The notes under the pieces are model-generated. The model searched no databases. It was not told where the DNA came from and saw only the letters and a program-made list of their open reading frames with translations. From assembly GCF_003664125.1 (NCBI RefSeq), contig NZ_RCCP01000003.1:124001-188000 (forward strand): a stretch of DNA of 64,000 nt, in the 5' to 3' direction. Source of the stretch: Planococcus citreus (lineage in GTDB: Bacteria > Bacillota > Bacilli > Bacillales_A > Planococcaceae). Positions 17,157 through 26,391 of the stretch are shown one piece after another. Numbering within the stretch: the stretch's first letter is position 1; every line of letters starts with the position of its first letter. The position numbers and the translations under genes were made by a program.

Positions 17157-18614
17157 TTAGTGTGATTCCAGATCCGGTGCGATCCGTTTCTGCGTTTCCT
17201 GTTCATAAGAATAAGCCAGTTCAATCAACCGAGCTTCGCTGAATGCCTGGGCGCTGAACGTAACGCCAACCGGATGTCTGCTGCTCGCATAGCCGGCGGG
17301 TACCGTAATGGACGGATAGCCCGCTTTGGCCGGCATCGCCGCGCCGCGGTTGTTTTGGAACAGCAATGCGTCGAGTTGGTGTTCTTTCACGACGAGGTCG
17401 ATGCCTTCTGAAGTAGAAGAACGCCAGTCGATTTCGCGGTGCTCCGAGTAAGTCGCGTCGTTCGGATCGTCGCTTAAGCCTTGCGCTTTCTCCAGTTCCG
17501 CCTGGCCGAATTTCATGCGGCGCTCAGGGTCCTGCTGGTTGAAGGCGATGACATCCGCAAGCGATTTGACCGGCACTTCGGCTGGTGTCGTCGCAAGATA
17601 ATCATTGACGCCGCGCTTGAATTCGTACCATAAGACGTCCGACTCAAACTCCTGCTGGGGAATCGTCAATTCAACGACGGTGGCGCCGAGTGCTTTTATT
17701 TCTTCGATTGTCGCGTCCATGATGGCGCGTTCTTCTGGTGCTTCATTGTTCAAGAACGATAGGTCGACGCCGATGCGTGCGCCTTGCAGACCGTCTGTTT
17801 TGAGGTGCGACGTGTAATCAGTGAGTGCCTGGCCTTCGCTTTTTAGTGTCGCCGGATCTTGTTCGTCGACGCCGGTCATGGCGCCGAGCAAGATTGCCGC
17901 GTCCGTCACGGTGCGTGCCATCGGTCCAGCGGTATCCTGGCTTTCAGCAATCGGAATGATGCGCGAGCGGCTGATGAGCCCGACAGTCGGTTTGATGCCG
18001 ACGATGGAATTGGCGCTTGATGGGCTGAGGATCGACCCCGACGTTTCGGTACCGACGCCGACCACCGCGAAATTCGATGCAATCGCGGCTCCCGTCCCCG
18101 AACTCGAGCCGCCGACGTCTTCTGGTTCAAAAACATCGACGCCGTACGGATTTTTCACTTGGCCGGCGAGTGAACTATAGCCGCTCGGGCCGTCTTGTGA
18201 CATGAAATATGCCCATTCGCTCAAATTCACTTTGCCGAGAATGATGGCACCTGCGTCGCGCAGTTGCTTCGCCACGAAAGCATCATCTTTCGCGAAATTG
18301 TGTTCAAGTGCGATGGTGCCAGCAGTGGTCGGCATCTTGTCTTTTGTTTCGATATTATCTTTCAGTAATACTGGAATGCCGTAGAGCGGGCCTTGCTCAG
18401 TCTGTCCGCGTTTTTCGTCCAGCTCGGCTGCGACTGCCAACGCGTCTGGATTGATTGCCCGGACGGAATTGATTTTCGGTCCGTTTTGATCGAGTGCTTC
18501 GATCCGGTCGAGATAGGCTTGGACCAATTCGACGGACGTCAGTTTTTGGTCGCGGAACGCTTGTTGGATGTCTTCGATGGTCGCTTCGATCAGTTTAAAT
18601 GTACTTGTTTCCAT
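17157..18614 (-). CDS. Amidase signature family hydrolase
   Basis: A 485-residue cytoplasmic amidase with the Ser-cisSer-Lys machinery: Lys85 in LLKDNIE, the serine cluster GGSSSGTGAA at 169-177, and the nucleophile Ser194 in TETSGSIL. The family hydrolyses C-N bonds of carboxylic or aryl amides; the GatA subunit of Glu-tRNA amidotransferase shares the fold, but here no gatC/gatB is adjacent and the central sequence (ESQDTAGPMARTVTDAA) fits stand-alone amidases. A good GAGGAGC site precedes the ATG. It is monocistronic. The natural substrate is unknown. Confidence 0.9.
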   Translation of the reverse strand: METSTFKLIEATIEDIQQAFRDQKLTSVELVQAYLDRIEALDQNGPKINSVRAINPDALAVAAELDEKRGQTEQGPLYGIPVLLKDNIETKDKMPTTAGTIALEHNFAKDDAFVAKQLRDAGAIILGKVNLSEWAYFMSQDGPSGYSSLAGQVKNPYGVDVFEPEDVGGSSSGTGAAIASNFAVVGVGTETSGSILSPSSANSIVGIKPTVGLISRSRIIPIAESQDTAGPMARTVTDAAILLGAMTGVDEQDPATLKSEGQALTDYTSHLKTDGLQGARIGVDLSFLNNEAPEERAIMDATIEEIKALGATVVELTIPQQEFESDVLWYEFKRGVNDYLATTPAEVPVKSLADVIAFNQQDPERRMKFGQAELEKAQGLSDDPNDATYSEHREIDWRSSTSEGIDLVVKEHQLDALLFQNNRGAAMPAKAGYPSITVPAGYASSRHPVGVTFSAQAFSEARLIELAYSYEQETQKRIAPDLESH

Positions 18615-18692
18615 ATGTATGCTCCTCGCTATAATGATGTACTGCCTTTAATTGTACATGAATTCCTAATTTTGCATAAATTTTTGGTTCGT

Positions 18693-18779
18693 GTCCCTGT
18701 GCACGACACAATTCTACGGCTCAAAACCTTGTTGTGGAAGGATTTTTATGTTGCGACGTCCCTGTGCATCACACAATTA
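18693..18779 (+). repeat. Paired dispersed repeat, 65-bp period
   Basis: Copies at 18693 (GTCCCTGTG-CACG-ACACAATTC) and 18758 (GTCCCTGTG-CATC-ACACAATT). The spacer has CCTTGTTGTGGAAGG followed by TTTTT, terminator-like. It lies in the divergent gap 18615-18904 between amidase and peptidase. Confidence 0.85.
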
Positions 18780-18904
18780 ATAGATGCTGCAATAACTGGA
18801 ATAAAGTCCTATTTTTAAGAATTAATCCTTTTGCCTACTTCGGAATACGAAATATTCTGTTATATTAAGAGCTGGTAATAAAAATTTCAAGGTGAAGGGA
18901 TGTT

Positions 18905-21670
18905 ATGTGGATGAAAAAAGTTTTTGCAGGATGGCTCTCGGTAGCGCTGGTATTGTCAGCGTTTGTGCCGACAATGGCCGCAAATGAAACGGGGGCTAGC
19001 GCGACTGAACAAGCGACGGCGCTTGAAGTGAGCCGTTCGGTCTTTTCGTTGACCGAAGCGCGCACTGTCGAAGTGTCAGCTGATTTAGGCGAAGGGGTCG
19101 ATTTGGAAGATGTCAAATTCCAGTTCGGAGGAAAGCCACTTTCCGAATGGCAGCAATGGACAGAAGGCCAAAGCTATAATGGCGACCCGTTCATCACCGT
19201 TGTTGAAGAACCTTCTTTTGTAGAAGGCACGAATAAAATCACCGCAGTGCTGGAATTCGGTTTGTTGTACGGGACGGATGATTTGTCCAACCGCACGATC
19301 CGCACGCAATACCAGCAATTTATCGGTGATTATGAACTGGCGCTGATTGATTCGGCAAGCGGCGACACAGCGGCAGCGACCGTCGAATTGAATGTCTACG
19401 ATGAGTTCAAGTTTTACGATGAATTAAAACCGGCGATCGATGAGATTTTTGAAGCCGCTGAACAAGATGCGGACAACGATCGCTACCTCGAGTATCAGAC
19501 CGTCGGCAAAACGGTGGAAGGGCGCGATATTCATTTCGTCATTTTGGCTCGAGATGAGGCAGCGGTCGATCAGTATTTGAATGAAACTTTGCCGACTGCA
19601 CTCGAAGATCCGGAAAGTTTGATTGAAAAACTCGAGAACGATACGATGGGCGATTACCAAGTGCCGATCTGGTTCAATAATATCCACCCGGATGAAGTAG
19701 AAGGAGTGGATGTGCAAGTCGAGTTGTTGGAGAAATTCGCTTTGGAAGATGAAGTGAAATTCATGAATACAGACGGCGAGACGGAATTCGAAGAGAACTT
19801 GAATGTGGACGAAGTTTTGGACGATGCGATTTTCCTCTATATGTTCACGAGCAACCCAGATGGCAGAGCGGCCAATACGCGCGCGAACGCCGAGGGCTTT
19901 GACTTAAACCGTGACAATGCGTACCAAACGCAAGTGGAAACGCAGCAAGTGAATGAAGTGCTGTCGAAATGGACACCGCTATCATTCGTGGATTTCCATG
20001 GCTATGTGGATGGGTTCTTGATTGAACCGGCAACACCACCGCATAACCCGAACTTTGAATACGATTTATTGATCGACAATATGATGGATCAAGCGAATGC
20101 GATGGGGCAGGCGGGAATCGCGAATTCCGAGCTGACGTCTTATTTCATTGCCAAAGACGGTTATGGTTCCGGTTGGGATGATATGACGCCAGCGTACACG
20201 GCGATTTACGCGATGCTCCACGGTGCGCTTGGCCATACGATCGAAGTGCCGACATTGAGCCAAGACGGTTATAATGCGTTAGTCGGCAGCGGCCTTGGTG
20301 CAGCGAATTATGTGCATGATAATAAAGACCAATTGTATAAAGAGCAGTTGGAGATCTTCAAACGCGGCGTGGACGGGGAAGATAACCGTGCCGTCGATGA
20401 ATATTACGTCAATGCGGCGGGTGAAGTGATTGGCCGCGACCGCGGAGACAATGAAAACTTCTTCCCGGATTATTACGTAATTCCAACAGATGACAAGAAC
20501 CAGAAGAATGCGTTGGAAGCGTATAATATGGCGGATTATTTGATTCGCAACGGCGTGGAAGTTGAAAAGACTGTGAAACCTGTAGAGGTGGACGGTGTGA
20601 CTTATCCGAAAGGCACATTCATCGTGCCGATGGATCAGGCGAAGCGCGGCTTGGCGAATGCCATGCTCTATGAAGGCGATAATGTTTCCGATTGGGACGC
20701 AATGTATGACCCGATCGTCGTCAACTTCTCCGATTTGAGAGGCTTTGATTTGGAAGAAGTTCGTACGGAAGGTTTGTTCGATGGAAAAACTCAAGAACTT
20801 GAAGAAGCGGTCATTCCGACAAGCACGGTAAAAGGAAACCCGCCGAAACAAATTCTCGAGAACTCTACGAACGATGCGATCCGCGTCGTCAACGCACTGC
20901 TTGCTGACGGCAAGACGGTGGAAGTGTTGACGGAAAGCAAAGGCAAAGCGGAAGCAGGTGATTTCGTCGTTGCGACGAACGACCTTCGCGCGTATGCCGA
21001 TGACTATTATTTTGAAACGCAAGTATTCGGCAACGGCAAAAATGCCGAAACTGAAGTGCTGGAGCAGCCGAGTGTTGCGGCAACCGGTACTGCGCAGCTG
21101 AACTTCTCGTTGCGCCAGCTCGGCTTTGAACTGACGGACGCTGCAGCAGCGGATGTCATCGTCAGCGATGGCGGTTCATTTAACGCAGCACAAGTCACCG
21201 GCAAAACCTTTGTCGGGATCGGTGCACCTGCACTTAACGCAGTAAGCAAGAGCGGCTTGCTTCCAGGATTTGCGTATACGAGCACCGGAAGCAGACACGA
21301 AGGACTCGTGAAAGCAGATGTCGCGGAGCATCCGTTGACTGCTGGGTACGAACAGGAAGAAAATCTCTACGTCACGACCGGTTCATGGATTTCTGGAGTT
21401 CCGGAAGGCGCAGAAGTGCTCGCAAGCTTCCAGGACAGCGACGATTTCTACCTCGCCGGCTGGTGGCCTGGCTATGAACAGGCACAAGGCCAAACGATGG
21501 CCATAACAGCTGAGCAGGGAGAGACGACGTTTAATTTGTTTGCCAACTCTCTCGCATTCCGTGCCCATACCGAGCACAGCTACCGCTTCATTGCGAATTC
21601 GATTTATGATGCAGTGAGCGTTGAAGCGGAAGTGGTGGAGAAAGGGAAAGGAAAAGGGAAGAAGCAGTAG
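18905..21670 (+). CDS. Secreted M14-family zinc carboxypeptidase
   Basis: A 921-residue exported peptidase. Residues 1-30 are a signal peptide (KKVFAGWLSVALVLSAFVPTMA). The M14 zinc site is His261 and Glu264 (NIHPDE) with His365 (VDFHGY); NPDGR and DLNRD are the substrate-binding arginines, and Glu447 in GHTIEVP is the catalytic base. The N-terminal 170 residues before the catalytic domain and the C-terminal 400 residues carry no motif I recognise; the very C-terminus is a lysine/glycine tail (EKGKGKGKKQ). M14 enzymes trim C-terminal residues from peptides or cell-wall peptides. ATG at 18905 or 18911 are both possible. Monocistronic. Confidence 0.9.
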   Translation: MWMKKVFAGWLSVALVLSAFVPTMAANETGASATEQATALEVSRSVFSLTEARTVEVSADLGEGVDLEDVKFQFGGKPLSEWQQWTEGQSYNGDPFITVVEEPSFVEGTNKITAVLEFGLLYGTDDLSNRTIRTQYQQFIGDYELALIDSASGDTAAATVELNVYDEFKFYDELKPAIDEIFEAAEQDADNDRYLEYQTVGKTVEGRDIHFVILARDEAAVDQYLNETLPTALEDPESLIEKLENDTMGDYQVPIWFNNIHPDEVEGVDVQVELLEKFALEDEVKFMNTDGETEFEENLNVDEVLDDAIFLYMFTSNPDGRAANTRANAEGFDLNRDNAYQTQVETQQVNEVLSKWTPLSFVDFHGYVDGFLIEPATPPHNPNFEYDLLIDNMMDQANAMGQAGIANSELTSYFIAKDGYGSGWDDMTPAYTAIYAMLHGALGHTIEVPTLSQDGYNALVGSGLGAANYVHDNKDQLYKEQLEIFKRGVDGEDNRAVDEYYVNAAGEVIGRDRGDNENFFPDYYVIPTDDKNQKNALEAYNMADYLIRNGVEVEKTVKPVEVDGVTYPKGTFIVPMDQAKRGLANAMLYEGDNVSDWDAMYDPIVVNFSDLRGFDLEEVRTEGLFDGKTQELEEAVIPTSTVKGNPPKQILENSTNDAIRVVNALLADGKTVEVLTESKGKAEAGDFVVATNDLRAYADDYYFETQVFGNGKNAETEVLEQPSVAATGTAQLNFSLRQLGFELTDAAAADVIVSDGGSFNAAQVTGKTFVGIGAPALNAVSKSGLLPGFAYTSTGSRHEGLVKADVAEHPLTAGYEQEENLYVTTGSWISGVPEGAEVLASFQDSDDFYLAGWWPGYEQAQGQTMAITAEQGETTFNLFANSLAFRAHTEHSYRFIANSIYDAVSVEAEVVEKGKGKGKKQ

Positions 21671-21678
21671 TTGGTGAT

Positions 21679-21765
21679 GTCCCTGTGTTAGACACAATTC
21701 TCTAGGTGAAAACCTTGAGATAGCGGCGTTTGTCTAACGCTACGCCCCTGTGCACGACACAATTC
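21679..21765 (+). repeat. Paired dispersed repeat, 65-bp period
   Basis: Copies at 21679 (GTCCCTGTG-TTAG-ACACAATTC) and 21744 (GCCCCTGTG-CACG-ACACAATTC), between the peptidase stop and its terminator. Confidence 0.88.
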
Positions 21766-21767
21766 GG

Positions 21768-21807
21768 GATCCGCTCCATTCGATAATGGAGCGGATCTCT
21801 TTTTATT
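21768..21807 (+). terminator. Intrinsic terminator of the M14 peptidase
   Basis: GATCCGCTCCATT and AATGGAGCGGATC form a perfect 13-base stem around CGAT, followed by TCTTTTTATT. It begins three bases after the repeat pair. Confidence 0.9.
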
Positions 21808-21894
21808 TGCCAGAGAAATTTCGGAAGCCGAATGATTTGAATTCATGAAGATGTAAGAGTAATCTGAAAACAGACTTGAGAGGAGTGGAAGTAG

Positions 21895-22737
21895 ATGGTG
21901 AAAGCAATTCCGGAAGTGACATTAAATGACGGCACGAGTTTACCGGTAACAGGGCTCGGTACATACGGACTGTGGGGAAATGCAGGAGCGAACGCCGTCA
22001 GCAGCGGCATCAACGCGGGATATCGTTTGATCGACACGGCGTATAACTACGAAAACGAGGGCGCGGTCGGCGAAGGCATTCGGCGCAGCGGCATTCCACG
22101 AGAAGAGCTATGGGTGACGTCCAAGCTGCCGGGGCGCTATCACACATACGAAAAAGCTTTGGTGGCGATCCAGGAATCGTTATTCCGCGCGCAAGTGGAT
22201 TATTTCGACTTGTATTTGATTCACTGGCCACTGCCAAATCAAGACACGTATGTGGAAGCGTGGCAAGCCTTGATCGACGCACAGAAATGGGGGCTCGTCC
22301 GCTCGATCGGCGTCAGCAATTTCCTGCCTGAGCACTTGGAGCGCATCATCAAAGAGACGGGCGTCACGCCGAGCGTGAACCAAGTGGAATTGCACCCGTT
22401 CTTCAACCAGGCACATCAGCGAAAAGTGCATACGGATCTCAATATCCAAACGCAGTCGTGGAGTCCAATCGCCAGAGCGAAGGATATCCTGTCGAATGAC
22501 ACCATCAGCCAAATTGCCAAATCCCATCATAAAACCATCGCGCAAGTCGTGTTGCGCTGGCAATACCAAATCGGCTCGGTGTCGATCCCGCGTTCCACGT
22601 CGCCTGAGCGCCAGCGCGAAAACCTGGCCATTTTCGATTTTGAATTAAGCGATAGCGAAATGGCAGCGATTTCGGAATTGTCCCGCCTGGATGGCAGGTT
22701 GTTTGATATGGACCCGGCGACGTATGAGGAGTTTTGA
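21895..22737 (+). CDS. Aldo/keto reductase
   Basis: A 280-residue NADPH-dependent aldo/keto reductase of the AKR5-like bacterial group. The catalytic tetrad is complete: Asp47, Tyr52, Lys77 and His110. The cofactor-binding SIPRSTSPERQRENL segment near the C-terminus is also present. Enzymes of this group reduce methylglyoxal, diketones and other carbonyls. GAGAGGAGTGG precedes the ATG. It is monocistronic. Confidence 0.93.
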   Translation: MVKAIPEVTLNDGTSLPVTGLGTYGLWGNAGANAVSSGINAGYRLIDTAYNYENEGAVGEGIRRSGIPREELWVTSKLPGRYHTYEKALVAIQESLFRAQVDYFDLYLIHWPLPNQDTYVEAWQALIDAQKWGLVRSIGVSNFLPEHLERIIKETGVTPSVNQVELHPFFNQAHQRKVHTDLNIQTQSWSPIARAKDILSNDTISQIAKSHHKTIAQVVLRWQYQIGSVSIPRSTSPERQRENLAIFDFELSDSEMAAISELSRLDGRLFDMDPATYEEF

Positions 22738-22817
22738 TGGAAAGCTAAGTAGCTTAAGCTATTTGAAAATGATGTGTGCTGAACTTCATTCAAAAAAATC
22801 AGATTCTGCAACAAACT

Positions 22818-22862
22818 AGAAGATCCGCCAATCCCTAAACGGATCGGCGGGTCTTCTAGCTA
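22818..22862. terminator. Probable bidirectional terminator
   Basis: AGAAGATCCGCC pairs with GGCGGGTCTTCT (one mismatch) between convergent genes. The flanking T tracts are weak on both sides. Confidence 0.55.
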
Positions 22863-22881
22863 TTGCATGCTTTTAAGAAAA

Positions 22882-23520
22882 TTAATATTCCCCGTACAGC
22901 GCCGTCCACGTATTCACACCGACAATGCCATCGACGTTCAATCCTTTGTCCGCCTGATATTGTCGAAGGTTCCGATTGGTTTCCGGCCCGAAGATCCCGT
23001 CAACCGAGGTATTCAGTCCGTAGTCGTTCAATGTCCATTGGAGCAGCTCCACTTCAATGCGCTGGCTGCCCTGACGAAGGATAAACTGATGCTCCGCCGC
23101 GATTGCCATTAAATTTTTCAGCCTCGCCGGCAGTTCATTGTCACCCGGAGGCTGTTGGTGTTCAGCGTAAATGGCGACCCATGTATACATGCCGACGATG
23201 CCGTCGACCACGAGGCCTTTATCCTGCTGGTATTGCCGGACGTTCCGCTCGGTCTTCGGGCCGAAGGTGCCATCTACTTCCGTTTTCAACCCATAATCGT
23301 TCAATGTCCATTGGAGGAGTTTCACTTCGATGCGTTTGCTGCCTTGGCGCAGCGTGAATTGATGCTCCGGGGCGATGTCCATCAGGTTCTCGAGGTTTTC
23401 GGGCAATTGGTCATCTGTTGCGGCAGATCCATGACTTGTAGCAGCAACTGAATCAAAGGGCAGGGAAAATGCAGCGAATAACCCAAATGCCAGCAATAGT
23501 GGAAGCCAAATTTTCTTCAT
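22882..23520 (-). CDS. Secreted protein with two peptidoglycan-binding domains
   Basis: A 212-residue exported protein: signal peptide at about 1-26, then two tandem PG_binding_1 domains (about residues 55-115 and 143-208) that are near copies of each other (LLQWTLNDYGL...VDGxFGPxT in both). There is no catalytic domain, so it probably binds the wall only or acts with a partner. ATG 23520 has GGGAGG eight bases upstream. The internal duplication is recent enough to be obvious in the DNA. Confidence 0.88.
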   Translation of the reverse strand: MKKIWLPLLLAFGLFAAFSLPFDSVAATSHGSAATDDQLPENLENLMDIAPEHQFTLRQGSKRIEVKLLQWTLNDYGLKTEVDGTFGPKTERNVRQYQQDKGLVVDGIVGMYTWVAIYAEHQQPPGDNELPARLKNLMAIAAEHQFILRQGSQRIEVELLQWTLNDYGLNTSVDGIFGPETNRNLRQYQADKGLNVDGIVGVNTWTALYGEY

Positions 23521-23610
23521 GCCGGTTTCCTCCCAAGTGTTTAATTGCTTCATGTATACCCACTTTTTTGAAAAAACAGCGAATTTCCGAATCTAATCAC
23601 GGTCAAATAT

Positions 23611-24063
23611 TTATTCATTCCCGAGCGGTTCCGCAAGGCCGACAAGAATCCCTTCAGGTCCGCGAATATAGCATAGCCGGTACGCGTTTTCGTACTGCAC
23701 CACTTCGCCGACGAGCTTGGCGCCGTGTGTCGTGAGTCTGGCGACTATGTCGTTGATATTTTTGACTGCGAACATGACGCGTAAATACCCGAGTGAATTG
23801 ACCGGGGCTGTCCGGTGATCGCTGGTAACAGCCGGTTCTAGAAAGCGCGACAGTTCGATCCGGCTATGTCCGTCCGGCGTCGCCATCATGGCGATTTCGA
23901 CTTGTTGGTCGCCAAGCCCCGTGACGCGTCCCGCCCATTCACCTTCAACCATGCCTCGGCCTTCGAGTTGCAGGCCGATTTCTTCGAAAAATGAGATAGC
24001 GTCATCCAGCGATTCTAAGACGAGGCCGACGTTGTCCATGCGGAGTAATTGATTGTTCTCCAT
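23611..24063 (-). CDS. VOC family protein (glyoxalase/dioxygenase fold)
   Basis: A 150-residue protein with two beta-alpha-beta-beta-beta modules of the vicinal oxygen chelate superfamily: MDNVGLVLESLDDAISFFEEIGL, then SRIELSRFLEP, then LGYLRVMFAVKNINDIVARL and GPEGILVGLAEPLG. Three acidic or polar metal-ligand positions are present, but the usual first histidine is asparagine. AAGGAGACA lies before the ATG. It follows the MFS gene on the same strand with a solo repeat between them. Substrate unknown. Confidence 0.85.
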   Translation of the reverse strand: MENNQLLRMDNVGLVLESLDDAISFFEEIGLQLEGRGMVEGEWAGRVTGLGDQQVEIAMMATPDGHSRIELSRFLEPAVTSDHRTAPVNSLGYLRVMFAVKNINDIVARLTTHGAKLVGEVVQYENAYRLCYIRGPEGILVGLAEPLGNE

Positions 24064-24169
24064 GATATTGTCTCCTTTCTGATGAATAGTGATGGTACGT
24101 ATCCATTCTCTTTAAAGCGGTGGATTCCTTCCAACTAAAAAACGGAAACGATGCTTCATTCATCAGAAC

Positions 24170-24202
24170 GAATTGTGTGGGAATTGTGTGGTGCACAGGG
24201 AC
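24170..24202 (-). repeat. Solo dispersed repeat with duplicated tail
   Basis: On the minus strand the core GTCCCTGTG-CACC-ACACAATTC is followed directly by a second copy of its last 11 bases (CCACACAATTC). It starts five bases after the MFS stop codon. The same 33-bp form recurs at 32788 and 44466. Confidence 0.85.
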
Positions 24203-24207
24203 AGGGC

Positions 24208-25356
24208 TTACGGCTGTGCAGCGGTTCCTTGTGTCGAAACTGGCTGGGCATTTGTTTTAATGAAGATAAACAGCAAGCCAATCACCGCGAATGATAAAAA
24301 GGCGATTGGGTAGGACATGCCGTCGATCAAGATGCCCGCCGCGATTGAGCCGAGCGATTGCCCGATGCCGAGCGAGAAGAACGACAAGCTCACGCCGACA
24401 GAAGGCGTATCCGGGAAATGGCGTGTGCCCCAGACGATGAATAAGCCGGTCATGAAAATGAACGAGATGCCGAACAGGACCGCGGACAAGTAGATGGCGG
24501 CAGCGTGCGGAATTACCAGTGTGACAAGAGAAGCGGTCGCCACCAACACGCCCAGGCGGTAAGACCAGCCGAGCCCGAGGCGTTGAATGATGGTTCCAGC
24601 AATGCCGCCGATGATGCCGGCTGCGCCCATGACGATCCAGAAGATTATGCTTTCCGGTACCGAGAAATCGTGCACTTCGGTTAGGTAGCTTCGTGAAAAG
24701 GTCCAGTAGATGGAAGAACTGAAGCCGATGCCGATCGCCGCGAGGATCATGAAGCGCGCTTGGCCGAGCAGGCTCAGTATAAACTGGCTGCCGGTGGATT
24801 GTTCCGGTTCTTCTTCCGGACGATCGATCGCACGTGCATTCCACCACAGCGTCAAGAACGCCAAAATCGCAAACAGCACATAGCCCCAGCGCCACTGTTC
24901 GGCAAATGCCAGTGCCACAGGGCCGCTCGCAACGACTCCGACGCTCGTGCCGGTATTGATCCACGTATTGCCTCTATCGCGCTCGCGGCTCTCAAGCGAT
25001 TGCGCGACGACTTGGCTGAAGGCGGGCGATACCCAACCGCTGCCGAGCCCTGCGATAAACGCACTGATGGCGAGTGTGTAAAAGCCTTGCGATGCTGCCA
25101 TTCCGAGCATGCCGATAAAGGCAGAGGCGCCGGAATACAACACGACGTGGCGGGCGCTCATTTTATGGATGAAGATAGCCGCTGTCACCAAGGCTAGTGT
25201 ATAGGCGGCATACGCCACCGAGCCGATCAACCCCGACTGGCTTTCAGATAAATTTAAGGCGCTGCTGATTTCCGGCAAGAACAAGCCGAAGCTGTATCTG
25301 GCGAACGCATAGGTAACGCCGATCATGGCGATGCCAGGTAAAACGATTTTCCACAT
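24208..25356 (-). CDS. MFS transporter, YbfB-like
   Basis: A 382-residue major facilitator with about 12 membrane segments and a charged central loop (ARAIDRPEEEPEQS, about residues 176-190). YAFARYSFGLFLPEI at the start is typical of the YbfB/YjiJ group. AAAGGAG lies before the ATG. Two copies of a TetR-type operator lie in its leader, and the same sequence lies before the tetR gene behind it, so it is a repressor-controlled exporter, probably of a small toxic compound. The stop codon is almost abutted by a dispersed repeat. Confidence 0.88.
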   Translation of the reverse strand: MWKIVLPGIAMIGVTYAFARYSFGLFLPEISSALNLSESQSGLIGSVAYAAYTLALVTAAIFIHKMSARHVVLYSGASAFIGMLGMAASQGFYTLAISAFIAGLGSGWVSPAFSQVVAQSLESRERDRGNTWINTGTSVGVVASGPVALAFAEQWRWGYVLFAILAFLTLWWNARAIDRPEEEPEQSTGSQFILSLLGQARFMILAAIGIGFSSSIYWTFSRSYLTEVHDFSVPESIIFWIVMGAAGIIGGIAGTIIQRLGLGWSYRLGVLVATASLVTLVIPHAAAIYLSAVLFGISFIFMTGLFIVWGTRHFPDTPSVGVSLSFFSLGIGQSLGSIAAGILIDGMSYPIAFLSFAVIGLLFIFIKTNAQPVSTQGTAAQP

Positions 25357-25375
25357 GATAATTCACTCCTTTTAT

Positions 25376-25395
25376 TAGATAGAACGGTCACTACA
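25376..25395. promoter_or_regulatory. TetR-type operator 1
   Basis: TAGATAGAACGGTCACTACA, 20 bases before the MFS start, overlapping the leader. Outer arms ATAG/CTAC are partly symmetric. Confidence 0.7.
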
Positions 25396-25449
25396 TTTTC
25401 GAATTAAAAAAATAAAACGATTTTCTGGGATATTCTCAACTCCTTTTTA

Positions 25450-25470
25450 TAGATAGAACGGTCACTATAT
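25450..25470. promoter_or_regulatory. TetR-type operator 2, in a duplicated leader
   Basis: AGATAGAACGGTCACTATAT with symmetric ATAG...CTAT. On the minus strand it is followed by AAAAAGGAGTTGA, so operator plus ribosome binding site look duplicated about 74 bases apart. Confidence 0.7.
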
Positions 25471-25503
25471 TTCTGGGGTAAAAAAAGTAAGCGATTCGCT
25501 TAC

Positions 25504-26022
25504 TTATAACTGTTGCACCAAAGTCATCAAGGCATCTTCGACTTCGTCCAATGGAGAAAATTCGGCCAAGGAAACGGCTCCTTCAAAGAGCAAGGACAAG
25601 CGAGTCGCTTCGGAAGGCGTGAGCCCGTTCGATAGGAACAATTGTTTTGTTTCTTCTTTATGGTTCGTCACCAGCTGGACAATCGGGTGATTGGGCTCGC
25701 TGACGAATTCTTCTTTCGCCCGCAAAAACATGCAGCCATTGGAAGCTGTATCCTTTAGCCAATTCAAATGGCCAATCGCCAGCCGTTGTGCGACGGATCC
25801 GCTTGCTTGTTGCTTACCTTGTTCTAAATAATCCATATAGACTTGCGATCTGCGGGTCAAGATCTCCAAGATCAGTTCGTCTTTGGAATTAAAATGATTG
25901 TACAGCGTCATCAGCGCCACGTCGGCTTCCTGGACAATCGCTTTCAAGCCAATGGCATGAAAGCCGTGCTGGTAAAACAGTTGTTCTGCAGCTACCAGTA
26001 AGTCTTCTTTCTTCGTGCTCAT
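25504..26022 (-). CDS. TetR/AcrR family repressor
   Basis: A 172-residue regulator. The N-terminal helix-turn-helix runs at about residues 24-45 (IGLKAIVQEADVALMTLYNHF). The C-terminal domain (SNGCMFLRAKEEF, NPHPIVQLV-like) matches the YxaF/LmrA-like ligand-binding group; one cysteine sits in it. ATG 26022 is chosen because GGAGG is nine bases upstream; ATG 26031 directly abuts that site. An operator at 26044 shares ACGGTCACT with two sites before the MFS gene, so autoregulation plus MFS control is very likely. Confidence 0.88.
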   Translation of the reverse strand: MSTKKEDLLVAAEQLFYQHGFHAIGLKAIVQEADVALMTLYNHFNSKDELILEILTRRSQVYMDYLEQGKQQASGSVAQRLAIGHLNWLKDTASNGCMFLRAKEEFVSEPNHPIVQLVTNHKEETKQLFLSNGLTPSEATRLSLLFEGAVSLAEFSPLDEVEDALMTLVQQL

Positions 26023-26043
26023 GGTCTCCATCCTCCATTGACT

Positions 26044-26063
26044 TAGATATAACGGTCACTCTA
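26044..26063. promoter_or_regulatory. TetR-type operator 3 (autoregulatory)
   Basis: TAGATATAACGGTCACTCTA, about 20 bases before the tetR start, matching operators 1 and 2 at 16 or more of 20 positions. Confidence 0.7.
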
Positions 26064-26106
26064 AAAATAACAGCTATGGACGATAGGTGCAAATGAAAAG
26101 CTTATT

Positions 26107-26194
26107 GTCCCTGTGTTAGGAACAATTTGAGAGCCAAGATTCCTTATACCAAAGGCGATGTAGAGTTTCAGTGTCCCTGTGTCAGACACAATTA
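26107..26194 (+). repeat. Paired dispersed repeat, 66-bp period
   Basis: Copies at 26107 (GTCCCTGTG-TTAG-GAACAATT, slightly decayed) and 26173 (GTCCCTGTG-TCAG-ACACAATT), in the 369-bp divergent gap between tetR and the phosphatase. The rest of the gap shows nothing but operator 3. Confidence 0.82.
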
Positions 26195-26391
26195 AGCGAA
26201 AACCGTTCAAGCTGAAAGAAGGGGAAGGGTTATGCTGTTTACGCGAAGGGTAAAGAATTGGATGAAGATGGTAAGTGTGAAATGAAGAACGTTTTGGCAG
26301 GAGTTTGATTGCCAATAGGGAAGTACGCATATACCAGGCAATGTGCTAAATGACAGTTGTTTTGGAAAACGGGAAGCAGGAGGTGCACACG

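Noticed and set aside
20279..21022. A 247-codon antisense frame inside the M14 peptidase gene
   Set aside because: It is a frame shadow of a clearly coding gene with complete catalytic motifs on the plus strand.
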